Assembly (NCBI GenBank): GCA_002497905.1
Contig: DAFJ01000029.1
Span: 1-32,014, forward strand
Direction of reading: 5' to 3'
DNA: 32,014 bases
From: Euryarchaeota archaeon UBA251
GTDB lineage: Archaea; Thermoplasmatota; Poseidoniia; Poseidoniales; Thalassarchaeaceae
Under the pieces are notes generated by a model. It saw only the letters and a program-made list of their open reading frames with translations. It was not told the DNA's origin and did no database searches. The position numbers were made by a program, and so were the translations under genes. Positions 24,061 to 32,014 of this stretch are shown here, one piece after another. How positions within the stretch are numbered: position 1 is the first letter of the stretch; each line of letters begins with the position of its first letter.

Positions 24061-24112
24061 AGATATGAATCATTCAGTATACTCTATTGAGGTAGCACAC
24101 GTATTCAAGTAA
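24061..24112. promoter_or_regulatory. Divergent promoter region of arsC-like and mrp-like genes
   Basis: Two AT-rich boxes are visible. agatatgaat (24061-24070) reads ATTCATATCT on the minus strand, about 25 nt before the arsC-like ATG. tattcaagtaa (24102-24112) is centred about 26 nt before the mrp-like ATG at 24133. Neither gene has a Shine-Dalgarno, so both may be leaderless. Spacing-based inference. Confidence 0.35.
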
Positions 24113-24132
24113 TGCAATAACGTCGCTAAATC

Positions 24133-25167
24133 ATGGTCGATGCGCCAGTATCTACGCACAACCCATCCAAAGATGGGGAGGCAAATGATGCACAGGTGAA
24201 TCCTGAACAGAAAGCACAGATGGAACAAGCATACCAGCAAATGCGCAGGAAAATGAGGATGACACAGCTTGCCGAAGGTGTCCGTCACAAATTCATGGTG
24301 CTTTCTGGAAAGGGAGGTGTTGGCAAATCCACTGTTGCTACGGGTCTTGCTCTCGCACTCGCTCGTATGGGGCTCAAAGTAGGTCTTCTCGACATAGATA
24401 TCACTGGCCCAAATGTTCCGAAAATGCTCGGTATCGAAGGTACACAACTCCATGTCGAAGATGGGCAGATATATCCCGCGGTTGGACCCCATGGCGTGAA
24501 GGTTATTTCGATGGCCTTCTTGCTTGAAGATCCAGATAAACCAGTGATTTGGAGAGGGCCAATCAAGCTCGGTGCAATTCAGCAATTTATTGGAGATGTT
24601 GCATGGGGCGAACTTGACCACCTCATCATCGATTTTCCCCCTGGAACCAGCGATGAGCCATTGACTGTGACCCAATCCTTGCCAGATATGGATGGTGTCG
24701 TGATTGTGACGACTCCCCAAGATGTCGCTCTACTCGATTCTAGGAAGAGCATTAACTTCGCGAAAACAATCAATCTCCCTGTACTAGGAGTCGTCGAAAA
24801 TATGCGTGGTTATTCACTCTCCGGAACCGCAAGGGACAGCGATGGCAAACCACTCGGAAAAATCAGTATCGATGTATCCGGGCCATCAGGACAGGTAATC
24901 GAAGCAGTAACCAGTGATGATGGAGAATGGACCGTGAACCTTGATCTGTTCAAATCTGGCGGAGGTGAAGCAGCAGCCAAAGAAATGGATGTACCTTTCC
25001 TCGGATCGCTGCCATTCGACCCTGGATTCGTCCGAGGGGGCGATGATGGAGTACATCGAATTGTTTCAGAGCCAGATGGGGTTGCTGCAGCCGCGTTTGA
25101 GACTATTGTTGCACGACTAATTGATACGCTAGAATCTGACGACGATGAAGGCGTGACTATCATCTGA
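24133..25167 (+). CDS. Mrp/NBP35-family P-loop ATPase lacking all cysteines, with an inserted beta module
   Basis: A 344-residue SIMIBI-class ATPase. It has a charged helical N-terminus (1-50), the deviant Walker A SGKGGVGKST (58-67), DIDITGPNVPKMLG, the switch region VIWRGPIKLGAIQQFIGDV, DHLIIDFPPGTSDEPLT, and the late GSLPFDPGFVRGGDDG. All are Mrp/ApbC hallmarks. The family assembles and carries [4Fe-4S] clusters through a CxxC between VENM and GGGE. Here that stretch is 51 residues instead of about 17, contains no Cys, and reads like a compact beta-sandwich (SGTARDSDGKPL...SDDGEWTVNL). The whole protein has no cysteine. It therefore cannot bind a cluster in the usual way, and its role as an Fe-S carrier is doubtful. 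It is followed 59 nt downstream by the FKBP gene. Confidence 0.92.
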   Translation: MVDAPVSTHNPSKDGEANDAQVNPEQKAQMEQAYQQMRRKMRMTQLAEGVRHKFMVLSGKGGVGKSTVATGLALALARMGLKVGLLDIDITGPNVPKMLGIEGTQLHVEDGQIYPAVGPHGVKVISMAFLLEDPDKPVIWRGPIKLGAIQQFIGDVAWGELDHLIIDFPPGTSDEPLTVTQSLPDMDGVVIVTTPQDVALLDSRKSINFAKTINLPVLGVVENMRGYSLSGTARDSDGKPLGKISIDVSGPSGQVIEAVTSDDGEWTVNLDLFKSGGGEAAAKEMDVPFLGSLPFDPGFVRGGDDGVHRIVSEPDGVAAAAFETIVARLIDTLESDDDEGVTII

Positions 25168-25226
25168 GCAAATGAGGATTGAATCGACCCATTCTCTTCA
25201 ATAGGAGGGGGTGGTGCCCGGTACTC

Positions 25227-25706
25227 ATGGCCAACATTGATCAAGACACAATCGCAACCGTGCATTACACTGGAACGCTCCCCGATGGCGAGGTATTTGA
25301 TAGCAGTCGAGACGGAGAACCGATGACGTTTCTAGTTGGACATCGCAGAATGATTCCAGGGTTCGAAGAGGAACTAATGGGAGCTGAAGCTGGTGAAACA
25401 CGTGAATTCACATTACCACCAGAGAGAGCCTATGGAGAGCGTGACGATGCTGCGATTATGAAGGTCCAACGCGACCAGTTTCCACCAGATGTTGATCTTA
25501 AACCAGGACTCATGATGATGACACAAACTGATCAAGGTCCAATGCCCTTGACAATCTCGGAAATCAACGGAGATGAAATTACAATTGATTTCAACCATCA
25601 AATGGCAGGCAAGACACTTACCTTCAATGTCGAAGTCATAGATGTACGGGATGCGGCTCCGGAAGAACTCCCGGATAATTGCGGACCAGGCTGCGGTTGC
25701 AACTGA
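25227..25706 (+). CDS. FKBP-type peptidyl-prolyl isomerase, SlyD-like
   Basis: A 159-residue folding helper that catalyses cis/trans isomerisation of proline bonds. The FKBP core is split as in SlyD: TVHYTGTLPDGEVFDSS and MIPGFEEELMGAEAGETREF at the N-terminus. An insert-in-flap chaperone domain (about residues 68-125, RDQFPPDVDLKPG and on) follows, then the returning strand NVEVIDVRDA. Archaeal short FKBPs have this layout. The C-terminus ends GPGCGCN, a short Cys-containing tail reminiscent of the metal-binding tail of bacterial SlyD. The ATG at 25227 is chosen because the fold starts there; the upstream TTG at 25179 is unlikely. AGGAGG and GGTG lie 18 and 10 nt upstream. Confidence 0.93.
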   Translation: MANIDQDTIATVHYTGTLPDGEVFDSSRDGEPMTFLVGHRRMIPGFEEELMGAEAGETREFTLPPERAYGERDDAAIMKVQRDQFPPDVDLKPGLMMMTQTDQGPMPLTISEINGDEITIDFNHQMAGKTLTFNVEVIDVRDAAPEELPDNCGPGCGCN

Positions 25707-25711
25707 TTTTT
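25707..25711 (+). terminator. T5 run directly after the FKBP stop codon
   Basis: TTTTT follows the TGA at once, in the narrow gap before the converging tRNA-Leu gene. It fits an archaeal poly-T terminator. Composition only. Confidence 0.35.
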
Positions 25712-25717
25712 GAAGAG

Positions 25718-25799
25718 TGCAGGGAGCAGGATTCGAACCTGCGAAGCATTCTGCAGCGGATCTTGAGCCCGCCCCCTTTGACCACTCGGGTACCCCTGC
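25718..25799 (-). tRNA. tRNA-Leu (anticodon CAA)
   Basis: On the minus strand: acceptor GCAGGGG pairs with TCCCTGC, D-arm CCC...GGG, anticodon stem GCGGG/TCCGC with loop CTCAAGA (anticodon CAA), a 13-nt variable arm with a short GCA/TGC stem, and T-arm GCAGG-TTCGAAT-CCTGC. Discriminator A, CCA not encoded, about 82 nt, no intron visible. The long variable arm agrees with leucine identity. Confidence 0.95.
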
Positions 25800-25841
25800 G
25801 CGTCCTGCGGTCCAACGGCATCACGCTTGAGGGTTGCGAAG

Positions 25842-28800
25842 TTATTCCTCGTCATCATCATCCGGGAATCTATCTGGAGGTGAAGGCCATGACTTCGGAC
25901 GAGGTGGGGGGGTTTCAGGCAATGGTATGTCGTCCTCATCATCATCATCATCATCATCCCAATCCTCTGCAGCTGGATTCCGTTGCACAATGATGCCGAT
26001 GAGGAAGCCAAAACCAGTGAATACTATCACAAGTAAGCCAATCGAATTCAAATCACCCTCTATAACGGAATTGAGGAAGCCACGTTGGGCATCAGGATCG
26101 ATTACCTCGATCGCAGGAAGCATGGTTCCATTCTCTATATCACCGTCAAGGACAGCGAGTAGTAACATCTGACCGACAGACCATGTCTCCACCTCGAAAG
26201 ACTCACGAATAGAACCTCCCGGCATCAGTTCAATCGTTGTTCTGTTCTGCTCAATCCATCGTTCGATCAATCCATCCTGCTTCCAAGCGAGAAGAGATAC
26301 TTCGACACTACCCCCTTCATTTCCAGTATCACGTATCCAAAGATCGACATCCACAAGGCGGTTGAGATGTGCTGGCTGAGGATCAACAGAAATTGGTTCA
26401 ATCCTAGGCTCAAACCAGACCACTCTGAGCACTGGTGCCCGTGGCTCGTACTGACTACCAATACCTTCTACAGGATTTCCAGCAAGGTCGGTAAACGTCA
26501 ACCATACTACTAACTGATCTCCATCCTCAAGGTTCTGCGGTTCAATGGTTGAAATATCAACGGATTCTGATACTCCGTAAACGAGACCTTGCCGCTTGAC
26601 TGGCCCTATGGATTCGTAGCCTACAGAACCAGGTAAATCAATTCCAAACCGCCTGAAAGTCCAATGGAGATCAATCTCCTCTTCAGCTACACCTCCTTCA
26701 TCAAGAATCGAGAAGGAAACCTGTTGTGTTTCAAGTCCGTTGGTCTGAACTGCAGCTAGACTGGTCTGGAAGAACTCGATTCGAGGGGCAGTTCGATCAA
26801 CGACCACATCGATATCACGACCTCCCCATGCAATCTCACCTGTGGAATCTAATCGAACACGGATTATACCGTCACTATCAATTTCCATCTGAGGGAGGAC
26901 GACGACAAATTCGACTATTCCGCTCATGTCGACGGTACCATTTACAATAACGCCAGGGGTTGTCTCGAGGTTTTCATCAAAATGTGGATCAGCCTGTACT
27001 TTTCGGCCCACTGGAGGAGCCGAAAGTGGAGCACCATTACGCTCATGGATAATCTGAAGACGACATAGCAGAGCATCTCCATCCCATGCATGGATTACAC
27101 CTGAATCAATACGCCCGAATGGAGCAGTCAAATCCTGAACTTCAAGCACCTGCCAAGACGTTCTATCGTCCAATATCCAAGTGAGATCAGCAAGTGTCAG
27201 AAGATCCAAATCTAGAGTTTGTTCATCCTCAATTACCGTAATGCTAGGCACATGACTGGATAGAGTCCAGTCAAACGGGGCGTTCTCACCAATAGCAAAA
27301 CTGAGGCTCAGCAATCCACGATTCCCCGAAATATCACTCGGAATGAACTCACTACTCATCGGGATAAGGGCACTGTCGGCCGGTGCAAACAATTCACCAA
27401 GAAGAGGACGATACAGTAAATGTCCGGCTTCTTCACCTACTCCAGATAACCACAAATGAATCTCATCGATTGATATGAACCCATTATCATCAGCGACCAC
27501 AAAACTCACCGTGTGTGTAGATGCATGCAAGAGATACCCCTCAATATGGTCCATTGAGACCTCGTTCCGCTCGATACTGGTCGGGCGCTCTTCGGCAAGT
27601 GCAAAGGTCGCAAGATCTGCATGAAGGCCGGGTCCGCCGCCACCGATGAATGTACGTCCAGATGCATCTACACCAGTCACATAGATGGATACCATTGCTC
27701 CATCCATACCCATGGAAATATCCAACAAACCTAGATCGATTTTCCCAATTTCATGAGCATTGAATGGAACCGCGATAGGGCGTGAATTGTATTCATCCGG
27801 CTGAGGTATTCCATCACCATCTAGATCATTAGTATTCTCAATCCACGAATGGATTTGGATTGTGCGAGAGAGGGATTCCACCTCGTCAACCTCGACACTC
27901 ATTATCAAGGGGCGCGATAGCGACCAGATATCTTGGTCAAGAGGTCGCTGAATACCGCTGATATCAGCGAGTAGGCGGCCGATTAGGGGGGCGCCACGAT
28001 CAATTTTAAACTGGCCAGGATGAGCAATTATTGTGTTATCCAAAGCTTGATTTCGATTCTCTTGAGCCGGACCTACTCTAATCATGCGAGCGCTGATATT
28101 CCAAACCGAGTCAGGTGATTCAACCTCAACATCTGGAATAGAGATGGTCGCTGTCCATGAACCATCAGTCCCTACAGGACCTGCAGGGAAAGACCAGTTG
28201 TGGTCTTCCATCTCGATTATGACGGCTACCGCAGCGGAAGAGGGGGGGATATCCCCAACTATTCCCTCAAATCTCACCTGTCCACTCACCTCTATTGGCG
28301 AAAGGGGGCTGAGATGGAGGGGATAACCGTATACACCAGAATCTAGTAAGCTTCGATCAAGTGAATCGACAGCAGTGAAGCCGACTATTTCCATGTCGTT
28401 TTCGATTCCATTTAATCCGCCGAGACCTATTGTTGCTACATCCGGCCCCCAAGTTCGGTTCAATGAATCGAAGGCTTTCGCATGGATCTTGACCCACTCC
28501 GCATCATTAAGCCCCCAATCCATCGTTAAAGGCCAAGTAACTCGGTAGCTGTAAGCCCGGCGTTCTACTATTGGGGTATCAATTGTGAATCCTGCAGAAT
28601 CAATTGTTTGAATTGATCCGGTGACCATCGGATTGAGAACGAAGGACGGTCGAGATTCAATCCCGCTAATATCTAATTCAAGACGGATTCGATCAATCTC
28701 ATCCACATCGAAAAGGTGGTGATGTTCAGTCACAATCTCGAATTCAGTATCTGGGACAATTGTAGTGGGGTGAAGTAAGATTTCATCTGTCATCAGAGGG

Positions 28801-31800
28801 CTCTGAATTACATGGCCATCAAGGATAAGGCCTCCATTTTCCTCTTGTATGATTTGAACTGGAATCGCCATCTTGGAAGAAAGATTCGACCCTGCAGCCG
28901 CTGCATCTTGGAGACGACTAAGGCGATAGTTCTCTATTGATGGACCAAGATTGGAAATGTTAGAGATGATGTGCTGATCCACACTAAGCAAGGTCACAGA
29001 TCCAGTAAAATCCTGATCTGCAGTGATATGGAAAACGACATCTCGAAGAAGCATCTGATGAGCTGGACCAAGTAATAACTGACCGACTGAAGAGGATTGA
29101 CCTTGCCGGAGTTCTGCACCACTCATGCTAATCATAGAAAAATCACCTGCCGACATAGTCCGCGTCCATGAACGCTGACCCATATCGACTGTTACCGTTA
29201 CATTGGTACCTGTATGAGCACGCATCATCATAGTCGCATAACGCCAATCAGCATCATCGATCAAGCTAATCTGAATTGAGCCATTAATCGATGACGTGTT
29301 TGATTCTATACTCGATCCCTGCATCAAACCATATGGAAGAGGGTTGCCTTCACTGTCATCCGGCCAAGACCATTCAACTAGGCCATCGGAGAGAACATCA
29401 ATCTCTGGACCAAAGGAAGGTGTTGCAAGATGAGGATGAATACTCAACTGTTCCAAATCCGATCCTGGTTGGAAATCCAATACAAATGCAAGAGTTGTGG
29501 CAGGTATGAAGAGAGAAACTGTGCCATTGATAATCATCGAAGAATGTACGGAATTTCCATCCGCAAATACCTCTATCATGACTCCAGAGGATATCGATTC
29601 TATGGAGAAAGATTCGATGCGCCGCTCAGAAATTATGGTTGGTCCATCGACTCGCTGTGTCATGAAAGTTGGATTCTCAATTCTTCCTTCAACCTCATGT
29701 ACAATCAATGGGGAGTTCACGTTCCAACCTGTTGAAGATGCAGCTTGACCAGAAAGGAAGCGGCTACCGTTAATGGATACCTGTTGGATACGGGGGGTCC
29801 TATGTTCATCCATTGTCTCCATCTCGATTTGGACATGGATGCCTGAACTTGAATCAAAGGAGGTTAATCCGTAAAGATCTGCAAGATGCACAGGAAGAGT
29901 TCGATTTTCCATCCCAAAAATTGGTACCCCCTGTGAATCAAGTATAGATGCCTTGATTGCGGTTCTATTCGGCACACTTGCCTGAACATCAACGGACCCC
30001 CATCCCAAAGAATCCGGGGCTTGAATCAACGGTGATGTCCACGTGCCCTTATCGCGAAATACATCTACAGTAATACCGACGTTATCCACATACCAGCCAC
30101 TGGATTCGAAGTAGGTGTCTGAGAAAAATGAGAACCTGAGCATTACACTTTGGCCGGCGAGATTGCTCAAATCCGCAGTCTTGGTAACGAAAGTGGTGTT
30201 AGTCCCACAACCACCACCCTTTACTCGAGAGCCGTCCCAAGCCATCTGTCCATAAAACGGACTGAGAGTGTTGTTGTAGTGCATCGAATCATACCAATCA
30301 ACAATATGTGAACCAAAGTGAGACCAAGAGTGACCGTGGTCGGTCGAAATGTAGAGGGCTCCTCCATCCCAACCACTCTCTGCACAGATGAAATGGTCGA
30401 ATTGTAGAGTTGCTCGACTCCCGTAAGGAATAGGAATCGATGGCGATTCCAAATGAGAATACGAATTCTGTCGGTAAGCTGCATTCAACACTGTTCCGGC
30501 ACCATTTCCCCCACCAGGGAATGAGTTAGGATCAGGTCCAGTGTTGTTCAGTTCACCGAATGCCCAACCATATCCAGCCTCTGTTCTAATGTTCCAATCC
30601 ATCGGCAACAGGCTTGCATCTTCGAAGGACTCCATTTCATCCCAAGGACCATTTATCCCTTGGTTTGAGATATGCTGCCACTGGTCTACCTTACCGAGAA
30701 CAACAGAGGAATGATTGGCGTCTGAAGTGTCGTTAAACCTCCATACCGCATGTTCGATTTCAGTTTGACCGGATATCTCGATAATTCGAACATCATCCAG
30801 CATGAGGCCTTCGGGAGGATCAATTGTCAAACCACCAAAACCAGTACCTCCTGTCGGATCAGATTGGAATCGGAAACGTAACGAAATCGTCGTGTTGTAT
30901 CCATTAGGAATCGCATGCTGAAGTGACACCCAGCCGTTTGAATCATCGATTATAGTAGTCCCATTCACATAGACACCGTGTCCAGGAAGGCCAATCATTG
31001 GAGTGATGCCTGTCCAATTGTTTCCATCCGTGCTCATCTCGACATGCCAATTATCGTAGACATCCCCCTCCATATCGAAATCCGCAGCGTACTGTAGGAC
31101 CATGGGTCCATTGACGGAGGAAAGATCCGCTTCCATGACCAAAGCAGCATTTGCATCCGGTGAGTATTCCCCGTTCAAGTTACCATGGAACCACGCACCG
31201 GGAGCATAGCCATCATTACTCATCTGGAGACGATCTACGAACCATCCTGGTCGATCTGTGGATTGTGTAATCGGTGTCCAAACTACGAGACGGAAACGGA
31301 ACGTGCTCGCGTTAACAAGACCTAGATTATCATCTAAAACGAAGGATGAACGAACCCATCCGCTCGCATTAATGGATGCCCATGCTGAGAATCCTGAACC
31401 GTTCGCTCCATTTGGAACTGGAGCAGAGGAGGATATTGTATTCCCGTAACCCTGCTCAGGTTCAATCCATGACCAGTTAGATCCCCCATCAAAAGAAACC
31501 TCTACCCAAGCTCCAGCTCCGTTGCCAGACACATCCGAATCTGTCCAAAGATGAAACCAATGATCCATTGTGAAGGTCAGATTCTCTACGTGTGCTGGAA
31601 TTGGCCAGTCTGGACTTGTTAACCATGAATGTGTACCTGGAGCGATACTAATATCTGGTTGAGTCATTGCAACAAAATCTCCATCTGAGGCGAATCTAGG
31701 TGCATGACCACCTCCATTAGTCCGAGCCGTCATCGACTGGCCTGCAGGGTTGTTGATGTTGACTACAGTCCCATTTAGGCTAGATACATCAGCAATCTCC

Positions 31801-32014
31801 CAAACACTGGTTGTACCCCCTGGAAGCCATCCCTCAAAGCGACGATGAAGATTCTCGAAGTCGTGAATTCTACCATGATTGTCGGCATTTGACAAACTAA
31901 GATCCCCGTTGAACAATGTGGAGGAAGCATTGTGATGTGTACCATGGGAAAAATTTCGTCCAGGAGTATCACTCGACCAACCGGGGATAACGAAGGTGTC
32001 GCTACCATCCGAAT
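25842..32014 (-). CDS. Giant membrane-anchored surface protein with MAM/jelly-roll and Ig-like modules (5' end cut)
   Basis: The frame stays open to the right edge, so at least 2056 residues are present and the N-terminus is missing. Near the start (roughly 30050-31640) three lectin-like jelly-roll modules are visible, each ending in a pattern such as RFSFFSDTYFESSGWYVDNV or WTPITQSTDRPGWFVDRL, with W-x-E-x-S-x-D-G-x-x-W strands, as in MAM or immune-inhibitor-A-type domains. A long beta-rich part with Ig-like modules and many N-x-S/T sites follows. The C-terminus has one membrane segment (SIGLLVIVFTGFGFLIGIIV) and an acidic, proline-rich cytoplasmic tail with seven Asp in a row. No catalytic motif was recognised. 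Likely adhesion or cell-surface structure. It is the largest gene in the window and has no partner genes visible. Confidence 0.85.
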   Translation of the reverse strand, partial: SDGSDTFVIPGWSSDTPGRNFSHGTHHNASSTLFNGDLSLSNADNHGRIHDFENLHRRFEGWLPGGTTSVWEIADVSSLNGTVVNINNPAGQSMTARTNGGGHAPRFASDGDFVAMTQPDISIAPGTHSWLTSPDWPIPAHVENLTFTMDHWFHLWTDSDVSGNGAGAWVEVSFDGGSNWSWIEPEQGYGNTISSSAPVPNGANGSGFSAWASINASGWVRSSFVLDDNLGLVNASTFRFRLVVWTPITQSTDRPGWFVDRLQMSNDGYAPGAWFHGNLNGEYSPDANAALVMEADLSSVNGPMVLQYAADFDMEGDVYDNWHVEMSTDGNNWTGITPMIGLPGHGVYVNGTTIIDDSNGWVSLQHAIPNGYNTTISLRFRFQSDPTGGTGFGGLTIDPPEGLMLDDVRIIEISGQTEIEHAVWRFNDTSDANHSSVVLGKVDQWQHISNQGINGPWDEMESFEDASLLPMDWNIRTEAGYGWAFGELNNTGPDPNSFPGGGNGAGTVLNAAYRQNSYSHLESPSIPIPYGSRATLQFDHFICAESGWDGGALYISTDHGHSWSHFGSHIVDWYDSMHYNNTLSPFYGQMAWDGSRVKGGGCGTNTTFVTKTADLSNLAGQSVMLRFSFFSDTYFESSGWYVDNVGITVDVFRDKGTWTSPLIQAPDSLGWGSVDVQASVPNRTAIKASILDSQGVPIFGMENRTLPVHLADLYGLTSFDSSSGIHVQIEMETMDEHRTPRIQQVSINGSRFLSGQAASSTGWNVNSPLIVHEVEGRIENPTFMTQRVDGPTIISERRIESFSIESISSGVMIEVFADGNSVHSSMIINGTVSLFIPATTLAFVLDFQPGSDLEQLSIHPHLATPSFGPEIDVLSDGLVEWSWPDDSEGNPLPYGLMQGSSIESNTSSINGSIQISLIDDADWRYATMMMRAHTGTNVTVTVDMGQRSWTRTMSAGDFSMISMSGAELRQGQSSSVGQLLLGPAHQMLLRDVVFHITADQDFTGSVTLLSVDQHIISNISNLGPSIENYRLSRLQDAAAAGSNLSSKMAIPVQIIQEENGGLILDGHVIQSPLMTDEILLHPTTIVPDTEFEIVTEHHHLFDVDEIDRIRLELDISGIESRPSFVLNPMVTGSIQTIDSAGFTIDTPIVERRAYSYRVTWPLTMDWGLNDAEWVKIHAKAFDSLNRTWGPDVATIGLGGLNGIENDMEIVGFTAVDSLDRSLLDSGVYGYPLHLSPLSPIEVSGQVRFEGIVGDIPPSSAAVAVIIEMEDHNWSFPAGPVGTDGSWTATISIPDVEVESPDSVWNISARMIRVGPAQENRNQALDNTIIAHPGQFKIDRGAPLIGRLLADISGIQRPLDQDIWSLSRPLIMSVEVDEVESLSRTIQIHSWIENTNDLDGDGIPQPDEYNSRPIAVPFNAHEIGKIDLGLLDISMGMDGAMVSIYVTGVDASGRTFIGGGGPGLHADLATFALAEERPTSIERNEVSMDHIEGYLLHASTHTVSFVVADDNGFISIDEIHLWLSGVGEEAGHLLYRPLLGELFAPADSALIPMSSEFIPSDISGNRGLLSLSFAIGENAPFDWTLSSHVPSITVIEDEQTLDLDLLTLADLTWILDDRTSWQVLEVQDLTAPFGRIDSGVIHAWDGDALLCRLQIIHERNGAPLSAPPVGRKVQADPHFDENLETTPGVIVNGTVDMSGIVEFVVVLPQMEIDSDGIIRVRLDSTGEIAWGGRDIDVVVDRTAPRIEFFQTSLAAVQTNGLETQQVSFSILDEGGVAEEEIDLHWTFRRFGIDLPGSVGYESIGPVKRQGLVYGVSESVDISTIEPQNLEDGDQLVVWLTFTDLAGNPVEGIGSQYEPRAPVLRVVWFEPRIEPISVDPQPAHLNRLVDVDLWIRDTGNEGGSVEVSLLAWKQDGLIERWIEQNRTTIELMPGGSIRESFEVETWSVGQMLLLAVLDGDIENGTMLPAIEVIDPDAQRGFLNSVIEGDLNSIGLLVIVFTGFGFLIGIIVQRNPAAEDWDDDDDDDEDDIPLPETPPPRPKSWPSPPDRFPDDDDEE
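25938..25958 (-). repeat. Perfect (GAT)7 trinucleotide repeat encoding an Asp run
   Basis: Seven GAT codons in a row encode the Asp run in the cytoplasmic tail of the giant surface protein. The next codons (GAG GAC GAC) keep the acidity but break the DNA repeat. A perfect tract of this kind can change length by slippage in steps that stay in frame. Confidence 0.9.

Noticed and set aside
24070..24720. 216-codon open frame on the minus strand
   Set aside because: It lies wholly opposite the N-terminal half of the clear Mrp/NBP35 gene, has no recognisable domain, and would overlap the divergent promoter region.
23541..25799. Two tRNA genes as possible ends of an integrated element (attachment sites)
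   Set aside because: No integrase, no duplicated tRNA 3' end and no phage or plasmid gene lies between or beside them; the genes between are ordinary chromosomal ones.
25938..25958. Trinucleotide repeat as a mobile-element or origin-associated iteron
   Set aside because: It is in frame inside a protein tail, encodes only Asp, and there is no second copy or AT-rich unwinding region nearby.
25598..26011. Minus-strand frame spanning the FKBP end, tRNA-Leu and the giant gene's tail
   Set aside because: It runs through a tRNA gene and repeats methionines only because it reads the GAT tract in another frame.

Overview
The window reads as a chromosomal segment of a marine Thermoplasmatota archaeon, most likely Marine Group II (Ca. 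Poseidoniales) or a close relative. This is inferred from gene content, not from a marker tree. Archaeal markers are a group II chaperonin (thermosome subunit), a COG3199-type ATP-NAD kinase, tRNA genes without encoded CCA, and TATA-like boxes about 27 nt upstream of genes that lack a Shine-Dalgarno. Mixed with these are bacterial-looking genes (TGS-containing ThrRS, DnaK, LMW-PTP-type ArsC, a bacterial-style deoxyhypusine-synthase-like protein) and three very large surface proteins with C-terminal membrane anchors. I see no insertion sequence, prophage, CRISPR array or pseudogene. Coding density is very high and no gene-free stretch exceeds about 140 bp.

Layout. 1-2682 (minus): a Frag1/DRAM/Sfk1-like membrane protein, a proline-rich acidic protein, and thrS, which is cut by the left edge. 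2729-7619 (plus): ATP-NAD kinase, then a secreted beta-propeller/thrombospondin-type-3 protein with a membrane anchor and a C-terminal zinc ribbon. 7652-9301 (minus): CTP synthase, divergent from an epimerase-type L-threonine 3-dehydrogenase (9420-10331, plus). 10374-11981 (minus): a divergent thermosome subunit, facing away from a plus-strand pair of an Hsp20-like protein and dnaK (12111-14614). A palindrome lies at the predicted transcription start of that pair. 14626-19879 (minus): a tight five-gene run of agmatinase, a SpeD-family pyruvoyl decarboxylase, a deoxyhypusine-synthase-like protein, a membrane-anchored M14 carboxypeptidase and an M17 leucyl aminopeptidase. 20018-23504 (plus): a small conserved protein and a 1011-aa surface protein. 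23541-25799: tRNA-Gly(GCC), an ArsC-like phosphatase, a cysteine-free Mrp/NBP35-family ATPase, a SlyD-like FKBP and tRNA-Leu(CAA). 25842-32014 (minus): a giant surface protein of at least 2056 residues, open at the right edge.

Two themes stand out. One is protein quality control: the thermosome, Hsp20-like and DnaK genes share one divergent control region that carries an inverted repeat. The other is polyamine metabolism: agmatinase, SpeD and the DHS-like enzyme are packed with 9-nt gaps, and the SpeD motif after the cleavage serine is HCYSD where S-adenosylmethionine decarboxylases have HTWPE. This suggests a changed substrate, possibly arginine.

The most unexpected single gene is the Mrp/NBP35 homologue. 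It has no cysteine at all. Where the family carries its Fe-S-binding CxxC there is an insertion of about 35-45 residues that looks like a small beta-sandwich (carboxypeptidase-regulatory-like) module.
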